From assembly GCA_913042175.1 (NCBI GenBank), contig CAJWIX010000010.1, positions 1-40,693 on the forward strand: a stretch of DNA of 40,693 nt, written 5' to 3'. This document shows positions 33,510 through 40,693 of this stretch, piece by piece. This DNA is from an uncultured Flavobacteriales bacterium (GTDB lineage Bacteria; Bacteroidota; Bacteroidia; Flavobacteriales_D; Parvicellaceae). Made by a program: the position numbers and the translations under genes. Numbering within the stretch: position 1 is the first letter of the stretch; every line of letters starts with the position of its first letter. The notes beneath the pieces are model-generated. The model worked only from the letters and a program-made list of their open reading frames with translations. It had not been told where the DNA came from and made no database searches.

Positions 33510-34605
33510 TCAATAATGCTTCGATTTTTAGAGCCAATTCTTCTCCTCTAAGGTTATAGGCCACAATCCTATTTTCTTTGTCAAGTAGAAATGTACTAGG
33601 AATACTTCTTATACCGTACTTTTGTGCTGCTATAGAATTCCATCCTGCTAAATCACTAACGTGATAGGGCCAACTTAAATTGTCTGCTTTGATCGCATTT
33701 TCCCATGAATCTTTTTTTTGATCTAACGATACGCTAAAAACAGTAAATCCTTTAGCTTTATTATTCTCATATATTCTAACAACATTTGGATTCTCAGCAC
33801 GACATGGCCTGCACCAAGATGCCCAAAAGTCAAGCAACACTACTTTCCCTTTTAAATCACTTAATTGATATGTTTTTCCTTTGGGGCTTTGAAGGCTGAT
33901 ATTAGGAGGAACATCACCAATATTAAGGCCTAAATTTTTTCTCATTTCTCTTTCTTCCTTTTCTCTTTGTTCTTGTTGAGCTAATAAGTTTTCCTGCTGA
34001 TTTACATATTGTAAAAGTTGATTTACTTGTTTCAGGTAAGTTTCGTTTTTGAATTTCTTTTCTATTACGTTTTTTATAAACAAAATTTCATTTTTAAATG
34101 GAAATGGATTTTGTTGTATGTCATTAAGCGTCATTAATATAGCTGGAGATGTTTTATTACGATCTATAAAATCTTTCATGAAATCGTAATATGCAGGTAT
34201 TAGTTCTTTTTTAGCAATTTCACTTGCTGTTGTAATTCTATTTATTTGATCTTGCCTTTTTTGGAAAAAATCATTCAATACAATATTATTTGAGTCTAAA
34301 GTAAATTTTAGTAATGCAACATCAAATGCATCTACTTTAACTTCACATTTTCCAATAGGCTTAGCAATAAATACAAAGCAATTGGATTGATTTTCACCAC
34401 ACCACAAAATTTCGTGATGTAATGGTTTTATATTAAAATCATGAATCCCATTTTTTGAATAAGAAGAATCAACTGTTATAAATGTTCCCTTTTCATATTT
34501 GTAAAGGTAATAGGGGTTTTCACTTTCTGTCGTTACGCGAAGTGCATATTCATTTTCTTTGGCGCATGAACACAAAAAAAATAACGCAATTATTACAATT
34601 CTCAT
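33502..34605 (-). CDS. TlpA-like thiol-disulfide lipoprotein with DUF4369-type N-terminal domain
   Basis: The 367-residue protein starts with a short lipoprotein signal (ALFFLCSCAKE, Cys near residue 14). Residues about 20-110 resemble DUF4369, followed by a helical region with a strongly charged coiled-coil stretch (about 195-215). The C-terminal thioredoxin-like domain (about 222-367) has the redox motif WASWCRPCRAENP near residues 262-274 and the cis-Pro loop RSIPSTFLL. It probably reduces or isomerises disulfides, or passes electrons, at the periplasmic face. This domain combination is common in Bacteroidota. It overlaps gatB by four bases and the hydrolase gene by eight; the exported hydrolase downstream contains several cysteines and could be a client, which is inference. 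Confidence 0.9.
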   Translation of the reverse strand: MRIVIIALFFLCSCAKENEYALRVTTESENPYYLYKYEKGTFITVDSSYSKNGIHDFNIKPLHHEILWCGENQSNCFVFIAKPIGKCEVKVDAFDVALLKFTLDSNNIVLNDFFQKRQDQINRITTASEIAKKELIPAYYDFMKDFIDRNKTSPAILMTLNDIQQNPFPFKNEILFIKNVIEKKFKNETYLKQVNQLLQYVNQQENLLAQQEQREKEEREMRKNLGLNIGDVPPNISLQSPKGKTYQLSDLKGKVVLLDFWASWCRPCRAENPNVVRIYENNKAKGFTVFSVSLDQKKDSWENAIKADNLSWPYHVSDLAGWNSIAAQKYGIRSIPSTFLLDKENRIVAYNLRGEELALKIEALLNG

Positions 34606-36068
34606 GGATGACTTTGGATGATTTTGTGTAATACTTGTGCAGCTAATTTTGGATTTGCAGTTCCTTTTGTTGCTTTCATGATTTGCCCCATAAAGAATCC
34701 AGTTAATTTTTTTTCACCTTCTTTAAATCGTTGTGTTTCGTTAGGATTATCAGAGAGTATTTTTTCAATAATCTCTGACAAGTCATCTTTATTTGATTGA
34801 CTAATCCAATTGTTCTTTTCAGCAATATCATTGGGACTCAATTTTGGATTTTCCAACATATTTGGAAAAACTTTTTGAGAAGCTAGAGAATGGCTGATCT
34901 TGTTATCGTCAATGAGTTGAATTAACTCTGCAATAAATTTAGGTGGTATTTGAAAATCATCAATTGGAATAGCTTGTTGATTTAGATATGATTTAATATT
35001 GACCATGACCCAATTTGCTGCAGATTTGAAATTTTTAGTATGATCTAAAATGGCCATAAAATAAAGGGCAATTTCCTTTTGTTCTAGTAAAACCAAAGTG
35101 TCATAAGAAGATAATTTATATGAAGAGGTAAACAGTTTGTACAACTCATTGGGAAGGGGAGGCATCTCGGATCTAATTTTTTCTAAATGCTTTTCTTCAA
35201 TTAAAATTGGATTAAGGTCTGGTTCAGGAAAATATCTATAATCATGTGCAGCTTCTTTTTTTCGCATAGCATTAGTTGAGCCACTTGGTGCATCAAAGGT
35301 CCTAGTTTCTACCCCAACCTTTTGGCCATTATCCAAAAGATTGGCATGTCTTATAATTTCAAAATCTATAGATCTTTGTACATTTCTAATAGAGTTCAAG
35401 TTTTTAATTTCAACACGTTGGCCAAATTTATTACTTCCTTTAGGCATAATTGAAACATTGACATCACACCGCATACTGCCTTCTTCCATATTTCCATCAC
35501 AAATATCAAGGTATCTAAGAAGTTTTCGAATTTCTGTAACATATTGGTATGCTTCTTCAGATGATTTAATTACTGGTTCTGTAACTATTTCTAAGAGTGG
35601 AACTCCGGCTCTATTTAAGTCAATTAAGGTATGAAGAGGGTCTAAATCGTGTGTGCTTTTTCCAGAATCTTCCTCCATGTGGATTCGAGTTAGTTCTATT
35701 GTTTTTTCTTGACCATCTTTTAACCTGATGAGCACTTCTCCTTGTCTACATACAGGAGTCTTGTCTTGAGTAATTTGATATCCTTTTGGTAAATCAGCGT
35801 AAAAATAATTTTTACGATCAAAGTGCATTTCTTTTGTGATATTGCAATTGCATGCTAAGCCTAATCGAATAGCGTGATCAAGTACAGCAGTATTAAATTT
35901 TGGTAGTGTACCAGGATGACCTAAAGAAATAGCAGAAGTAAGTGAATTGGGTACATGGCCGTATTCATTTAAATCCCCACAGTAGGCCTTGCTTTTAGTT
36001 TTAAGCTGAGCATGAATTTCAATACCAATGACTGGTTCGTATTTTTCTAGGACTTTTTCTAATTCCAT
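34602..36068 (-). CDS. gatB: Aspartyl/glutamyl-tRNA amidotransferase subunit B
   Basis: The 488-residue protein is full length for GatB, the subunit that phosphorylates mischarged Glu-tRNA(Gln) or Asp-tRNA(Asn) and amidates it with ammonia from GatA. Motifs are IGIEIHAQLKTKSKAYC, the metal-site FDRKNYFYADLPKGYQITQ, HMEEDSGKSTHD, DLNRAGVPLLEIVTEP, GSMRCDVNVSI and KNLNSIRNVQRSIDFE. The C-terminal helical and YqeY-like tRNA-binding tail is present, with KLTGFFMGQIMKATKGTANP. It starts one base after the nucleoside phosphorylase stop. GatA and GatC are not in the window. Confidence 0.97.
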   Translation of the reverse strand: MELEKVLEKYEPVIGIEIHAQLKTKSKAYCGDLNEYGHVPNSLTSAISLGHPGTLPKFNTAVLDHAIRLGLACNCNITKEMHFDRKNYFYADLPKGYQITQDKTPVCRQGEVLIRLKDGQEKTIELTRIHMEEDSGKSTHDLDPLHTLIDLNRAGVPLLEIVTEPVIKSSEEAYQYVTEIRKLLRYLDICDGNMEEGSMRCDVNVSIMPKGSNKFGQRVEIKNLNSIRNVQRSIDFEIIRHANLLDNGQKVGVETRTFDAPSGSTNAMRKKEAAHDYRYFPEPDLNPILIEEKHLEKIRSEMPPLPNELYKLFTSSYKLSSYDTLVLLEQKEIALYFMAILDHTKNFKSAANWVMVNIKSYLNQQAIPIDDFQIPPKFIAELIQLIDDNKISHSLASQKVFPNMLENPKLSPNDIAEKNNWISQSNKDDLSEIIEKILSDNPNETQRFKEGEKKLTGFFMGQIMKATKGTANPKLAAQVLHKIIQSHP

Positions 36069-36069
36069 T

Positions 36070-36882
36070 TTAAATTAATTCAAACAATCTTTTTACCATT
36101 TTAGTTAGAATTAATTCTGCTTTAGCAGCTACCTTTTGAACATCTTCATGGGTTACTTCTACAATCTTGCCTGGAACTCCTAAATCTGTAATAACTGATA
36201 CCCCAAAACATGGTATACCCATATGCCTAGCTGCAATAACTTCAGGCACTGTACTCATTCCAACAGCATCTGCACCAACATTTCTTACATATTGATATTC
36301 TGCTGGGGTTTCTAAAGTTGGCCCTGATAAACCTGCGTAAATTCCTTTTACTACATAAATATCAAGTTCTTTTGCTACTTCTTCAGCGGTTTTTAATATG
36401 TCTTTGCTGTAAGCTTGACTCATATCAGGGAATCTAGGGCCTAATTCGCTCATGTTTGGTCCCATCAAAGGATTTGTGGGGAAAAGATTAATGTGATCTG
36501 AAATAAGCATGATATCACCAATTTCAAAATCAGGATTAACTCCTCCTGATGCGTTACTAACCATAAGTTTTTCTATGCCTAAAAATTTCATTACCCTTAC
36601 TGGAAAAACCAATTCATTCATGGAGTATCCTTCATAAAAGTGAAACCTTCCTTGCATGGCCACAACTCTTTTGCCTCCTAGCTCTCCAAAAATGAGTTGA
36701 CCTTTGTGTCCCTCTACGGTAGATACGGGAAAATTAGGAATGTCTTCATAGGAAATAGCATGAGCTATATTTATTTCATTAACTAACCCACCAAGACCAG
36801 TTCCCAAAATAATTCCTATTTGTGGTTCAAAATTGGTTTTTTCCTTTAAATGATTTGCAGTTTGCTTAATTACCTCTAACAT
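36070..36882 (-). CDS. Purine-nucleoside phosphorylase (trimeric type)
   Basis: The 270-residue enzyme phosphorolyses inosine and guanosine for purine salvage. Markers are IGIILGTGLGGLV (phosphate-binding Ser position is Thr-Gly here, as in some members), EGHKGQLIFGE, MQGRFHFYEGYSM, VSNASGGVNP, AGLSGPTLETPAEYQ and AVGMSTVPEVIAARHMG with the base-binding residues. I chose the ATG at 36882; an upstream TTG at 36930 would lengthen an atypical N-terminus inside lpxK. With this start the gene overlaps lpxK by 17 bases. gatB follows after one base. Confidence 0.93.
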   Translation of the reverse strand: MLEVIKQTANHLKEKTNFEPQIGIILGTGLGGLVNEINIAHAISYEDIPNFPVSTVEGHKGQLIFGELGGKRVVAMQGRFHFYEGYSMNELVFPVRVMKFLGIEKLMVSNASGGVNPDFEIGDIMLISDHINLFPTNPLMGPNMSELGPRFPDMSQAYSKDILKTAEEVAKELDIYVVKGIYAGLSGPTLETPAEYQYVRNVGADAVGMSTVPEVIAARHMGIPCFGVSVITDLGVPGKIVEVTHEDVQKVAAKAELILTKMVKRLFELI

Positions 36883-37897
36883 ATGTAAATATTTTTTTAT
36901 CAAATTTATCCTTATTCCATAGAAAATCAATACTTAGGTTTAAAAAGTATATAGGTAGACCTTTTAGATTTTCAAATTCTATGAGCTTTTGAGCATCCTT
37001 TTCTGTGGTCAAAAGTAAAGCATCTTTTTGCAAGTGGTGGGTGTCTATAATCTTTTTTACATCTTGAGATGTATATGAATGGTGGTCCTGGTAACACAAA
37101 TTTGTTACTTGGCAATTATTTTTGTTTAACAAGTCAATTATAGGTTTTTGATTGGCAATACCTGTTATTAATATTATTTCCTTGCCATGCAATAGAGTTA
37201 ATTTTTCAGACGTATTGGTTCCTAGTAAAGTTATTCCATCATATTTTAAGAAGGAGAAATACACTTGTTGTTTGACACCTGATTTTTTAATAAAAATATC
37301 AGCCTCAGCTTCGCTAAGGTTATTAGGGCATTTTGTAACAATGGTGATATCTGCTCTTTTCTTATTACTGGATGATTCTCTTAGAAAACCAATAGGAAGT
37401 AAGTAATCTTTATATAGTGGCCTATTGAAATCTATAAGCAAGATATTTAAGCCTGCTTTTATTGAACGGTGTTGAAATGCATCATCCATTATAATACAAT
37501 CGATATTTTCTTCATTTGTCATCAATTGAAGGACTCCATTAACCCTGTTATGGTCTACAGCAACCTTATTTTTAGCAAAATTCCTTTTAATCATAAGTGG
37601 TTCGTCACCAACTTGTTTTGGAGTTGATGAACCTTCCACAAGAATAAAATCTCTTGTTTCTCTTTTATAGCCCTTGGATAAAAAGGCAATATTAAATTTA
37701 GATTTCAATAGATTACCGATATACAAAACGTGGGGTGTTTTTCCTGTCCCACCAACGGTAATATTTCCAACATTAATTATTGGAATATCGAATGAAATAG
37801 ATTTAAGCCAATTTAAATCATAAAAAAAGTTTCGTAGTCCGGTTATAATCCAAAACAAGATACTAATTGGAAATAAAAGCCATTTGAACCACTTCAT
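36866..37897 (-). CDS. lpxK: Tetraacyldisaccharide 4'-kinase
   Basis: The 343-residue inner-membrane enzyme phosphorylates the 4' position of the lipid A disaccharide. The N-terminal amphipathic or membrane helix (WLLFPISILFWIITGLRN) is followed by VGNITVGGTGKTPHVL, the characteristic P-loop, then GDEPLMIKRN, IIMDDAFQHRSIK with the catalytic Asp-Asp-x-x-Gln-His, GIANQKP, YQDHHSYTSQDV and LLTTEKDAQKL. All the family signatures look intact. It is the first gene of a seven-gene - strand unit whose last gene is lpxH-like. Its ATG lies only 29 bases from the divergent Nif3-like ATG, so the two promoters must overlap or extend into coding sequence. Confidence 0.96.
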   Translation of the reverse strand: MKWFKWLLFPISILFWIITGLRNFFYDLNWLKSISFDIPIINVGNITVGGTGKTPHVLYIGNLLKSKFNIAFLSKGYKRETRDFILVEGSSTPKQVGDEPLMIKRNFAKNKVAVDHNRVNGVLQLMTNEENIDCIIMDDAFQHRSIKAGLNILLIDFNRPLYKDYLLPIGFLRESSSNKKRADITIVTKCPNNLSEAEADIFIKKSGVKQQVYFSFLKYDGITLLGTNTSEKLTLLHGKEIILITGIANQKPIIDLLNKNNCQVTNLCYQDHHSYTSQDVKKIIDTHHLQKDALLLTTEKDAQKLIEFENLKGLPIYFLNLSIDFLWNKDKFDKKIFTYVRGN

Positions 37898-37910
37898 TAT
37901 TTTATATTTG
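37883..37910 (+). promoter_or_regulatory. Candidate promoter TTTG-N16-TATATTTG for the Nif3-like gene
   Basis: TTTG at 37883-37886 and TATATTTG at 37903-37910 are separated by 16 bases and both match the Bacteroidota consensus. The -7 element ends 16 bases before the ATG at 37927. The -33 element lies inside the first codons of the divergent lpxK gene. I found no equivalent - strand element for lpxK in the gap. Confidence 0.55.
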
Positions 37911-37926
37911 AATCATAAAATTGATT

Positions 37927-39015
37927 ATGAAAGTCAAAGATGTAACAAATTATTTAGAAAGCATAGCCCCATTGCAACTACAAGAAGATTATGATAATTC
38001 TGGATTAATAATTGGAAATGGCGATGATAAGGTTGAAGGAGCTTTGGTTTGTTTAGACGTAACAGAGGAAGTTATTCGTGAAGCTATTTCTTTGGGTTGT
38101 AACTTAATTATAGCCCATCATCCCCTCATTTTTTCAGGAATAAGAAAGATAAATACTAATAACTACCCTTCTTCTTGTGTAGTACTAGCGATTAAAAACA
38201 ACCTTAATATTTATGCCATCCATACTAATTTGGATAATGTTCCAAAAGGAGTTAATGGTAAAATTGCAGATTTACTGCAACTTTCAAATAGAAAAATATT
38301 ACTTCCAAAACAGCACTTGACAAAAATTGCTGTTTATGTTCCAAAAGAACATTTTTCAAAAGTGAGTGATGCGATGTTTGACGCTGGTGCAGGACATATT
38401 GGTAACTATAGCCATTGTAGTTTTTCTAGCTCAGGACAAGGTACATTTATGCCACATGCTGATGCAAATCCACATATTGGACAAAAGAATCAATTAGAAA
38501 AAGTAGATGAGCATAAATTAGAGATGGTAGTTCCAAATCACTTGCTTTTTAAGGTGCTTAACGCCATGACCAAAGCTCATCCATATGAAGAAGTGGCCTA
38601 TGATATTTTTCATTTACTAAATTCATCTAATTATGGTGCTGGTATTATAGGTGAACTTAAAACTCCATTGTCGGAAATGGAATTTCTACAAAAATTAAAA
38701 ACAACATTTAATGCCAATGGAATTAGGTATACTAATTTATTAAAAAAGAAAATTAAAAAAGTTGCAGTGTGTGGAGGATCAGGTAGCTTTTTGCTAAACA
38801 ATGCCATTGCTCAAAATGCAGATATACTAGTTACATCTGACTTTAAATACCACCAATTTTTTGATGCAAATAATCAAATTTTAATTGCTGATATTGGTCA
38901 TTATGAGTCTGAGCAATTTACAATTGACTTAATAGGTGATATATTAATGAAAAAATTTACTAATTTTGCCATCCGTTTGACAACAGTCAACACTAATCCA
39001 ATTAATTACATATAG
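37927..39015 (+). CDS. Nif3-like dinuclear metal centre protein with inserted PII/CutA-like domain
   Basis: The 362-residue protein has the split Nif3 fold: an N-terminal half (EDYDNSGLIIGN, LIIAHHPLIFSGI, AIHTNLDNV) and a C-terminal half (VAVCGGSGSFLL, LVTSDFKYHQF, IADIGHYESEQF). These supply the His, Asp and Glu metal ligands. Between them, about residues 130-235 form the inserted domain found in B. subtilis YqfO-type proteins (TKIAVYVPKEHFSKV, AHPYEEVAYDI), explaining the length compared with about 250 for E. coli YbgI. The biochemical role is unsettled in the literature; GTP cyclohydrolase-like names are not well supported. Start: ATG 37927, preferred to the in-frame TTG at 37921. The coiled-coil gene follows after three bases. 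Confidence 0.92.
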   Translation: MKVKDVTNYLESIAPLQLQEDYDNSGLIIGNGDDKVEGALVCLDVTEEVIREAISLGCNLIIAHHPLIFSGIRKINTNNYPSSCVVLAIKNNLNIYAIHTNLDNVPKGVNGKIADLLQLSNRKILLPKQHLTKIAVYVPKEHFSKVSDAMFDAGAGHIGNYSHCSFSSSGQGTFMPHADANPHIGQKNQLEKVDEHKLEMVVPNHLLFKVLNAMTKAHPYEEVAYDIFHLLNSSNYGAGIIGELKTPLSEMEFLQKLKTTFNANGIRYTNLLKKKIKKVAVCGGSGSFLLNNAIAQNADILVTSDFKYHQFFDANNQILIADIGHYESEQFTIDLIGDILMKKFTNFAIRLTTVNTNPINYI

Positions 39016-39018
39016 AAA

Positions 39019-39804
39019 ATGGCTAGAAAAAAATATTCACCAGAAGAAACATTAAGAGCTTTATACAACCTACAATACATCGATTCAAGAATTGATCGTA
39101 TGAGAGAAGTTAGGGGAGAGTTACCAATGGAGGTTAAAGATCTAGAGGACGAGATGGAAGGATTGAATCGAAGAGTGGAAAAAATTGAAGAAGAAATGGC
39201 TGAGGTTAACCATTTAATACTGGAGAAGAAAAACATCATTGAAGAGTCTAAATCGACTATCAAGAAGTATGAAGAGCAGCAAAAAAATGTGAGAAATAAC
39301 CGTGAATTTGATTCTTTAAATAAAGAAATTGAATACCAAGAGCTTGAAGCACAATTAGCTGAAAAAAGAATTAAAGAAAATTTATTGAAAATTGACAGCA
39401 AAAAGGAAATTTTGCAAGAAGTTAAGGATCAATTTTCTGCTAAAGAAGAAGCTTTAGACGCTAAAAAGAAAGAATTAAAAGAAATTGTAGCTGAGACTGA
39501 AAAAGAGGAGAAAATATTATTAGAAGAATCCGAAAAAGCTTCAAAATCAATAGATGATAGGTTGTTAAGAGCTTACAAAAGAATCAGAGGTGCTTCGAAA
39601 AACGGTTTGGCAGTAGTTCCTGTTGAGCGTGGCGCATCTGGAGGATCTTTTATTAAAATTCCACCACAAATTCAATTAGATATTGCTGCACGCAAGAAAA
39701 TTATAGTAGATGAGCATAGTGGAAGAATTTTGGTTGATGCTGAACTAGCTGAAGAGCAAAACACCAAAATGTCAAGAAAACTAACTAGAGTTTTAAAAGC
39801 ATAA
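39019..39804 (+). CDS. Coiled-coil protein of the C4 zinc-ribbon (CdsZ/DUF164) family, cysteines lost
   Basis: The 261-residue protein is mostly a long charged helical hairpin (about 10-185) followed by a C-terminal region that aligns with the zinc ribbon of this family (GASGGSFIKIPPQIQLDI, then IIVDEHSGRILVDAE). In zinc-binding members this region has two CxxC knuckles around IPPQ and CGRIL. Here the four ligand positions are Ser, Ser, Asp and Ser, so zinc cannot be bound in the usual way, while the surrounding residues remain conserved. The Nif3-like gene lies three bases upstream, an association seen widely in bacteria. The function is unknown; homologues have been proposed as chaperones or nucleic-acid binders. 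The substitutions may be usual in flavobacteria. Confidence 0.85.
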   Translation: MARKKYSPEETLRALYNLQYIDSRIDRMREVRGELPMEVKDLEDEMEGLNRRVEKIEEEMAEVNHLILEKKNIIEESKSTIKKYEEQQKNVRNNREFDSLNKEIEYQELEAQLAEKRIKENLLKIDSKKEILQEVKDQFSAKEEALDAKKKELKEIVAETEKEEKILLEESEKASKSIDDRLLRAYKRIRGASKNGLAVVPVERGASGGSFIKIPPQIQLDIAARKKIIVDEHSGRILVDAELAEEQNTKMSRKLTRVLKA

Positions 39805-39840
39805 ATTACTTTCTACTGAAATTTTAGCATTCTATTTAAT

Positions 39841-40693
<853 letters not shown>

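Noticed and set aside
39006-39401. A 131-codon open frame on the - strand opposite the coiled-coil gene
   Set aside because: Its Ser- and Phe-rich composition is what Glu/Lys-rich coiled-coil codons give when read backwards; the + strand protein is conserved.

Overview
The window is a compact, low-GC, gene-dense chromosomal segment from a member of the Bacteroidota, most likely Flavobacteriales. The indications are a secreted protein with a C-terminal type IX secretion sorting domain, the families DUF1573, DUF3108, YfhO and DUF4369-thioredoxin, a carbamoyl-phosphate synthase large subunit without its allosteric domain, recurrent TAnnTTTG promoter elements before genes, and almost no Shine-Dalgarno sequences. 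I see no rRNA, tRNA, CRISPR array, insertion sequence, integrase or phage gene. No gene-free stretch exceeds about 105 bases. This is core-genome territory rather than a genomic island.

Layout. (1) Bases 1-7459, + strand: the 3' part of carB, then a YfhO membrane protein, a family 4-like glycosyltransferase and proline dehydrogenase in one tight unit. (2) Bases 7442-13280, - strand: a six-gene unit transcribed as glycosyltransferase 2, ECF-type sigma factor, rsmG, S41 protease with two PDZ domains, DUF1573 protein, DUF3108 protein. (3) Bases 13356-15583, + strand: tgt and an LptF/LptG permease. (4) Bases 15572-16728, - strand: an outer-membrane-like protein and a lipoprotein, both orphans. 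(5) Bases 16830-17675, +: an alpha/beta hydrolase. (6) Bases 17697-22211, - strand: ung, a TamA/BamA-like barrel, ahcY and an unknown anchored protein. (7) Bases 22292-28382, + strand: a 59-residue lipoprotein, an outer-membrane-like protein, lipA, a giant T9SS propeller protein and gapA. (8) Bases 28375-37897, - strand: a seven-gene unit lpxK, purine nucleoside phosphorylase, gatB, TlpA-like lipoprotein, secreted lipase-like hydrolase, M1 peptidase with a barrel-like extension, and an lpxH-type hydrolase. (9) Bases 37927-40693, +: a Nif3-like protein, a coiled-coil 'zinc-ribbon' protein that has lost its cysteines, and the 5' part of proS.

Functionally the segment mixes translation (tgt, rsmG, gatB, proS), lipid A and envelope assembly (lpxK, lpxH, LptF/G, TamA-like, YfhO and the glycosyltransferases), envelope proteolysis and redox (S41, M1, TlpA-like), central metabolism (carB, proline dehydrogenase, gapA, ahcY, lipA, nucleoside phosphorylase) and DNA repair (ung). 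I did not find an undescribed defence or mobile system. The most interesting signals are losses inside conserved families: a Tgt without its zinc cysteines, a zinc-ribbon protein with all four ligands replaced, and a CarB ending before its regulatory domain. Also notable are a peptidase fused to a barrel-like half, an unknown protein that looks internally duplicated, and a compact regulatory layout with overlapping convergent genes, a 29-base divergent gap and palindromes near gapA and ahcY.
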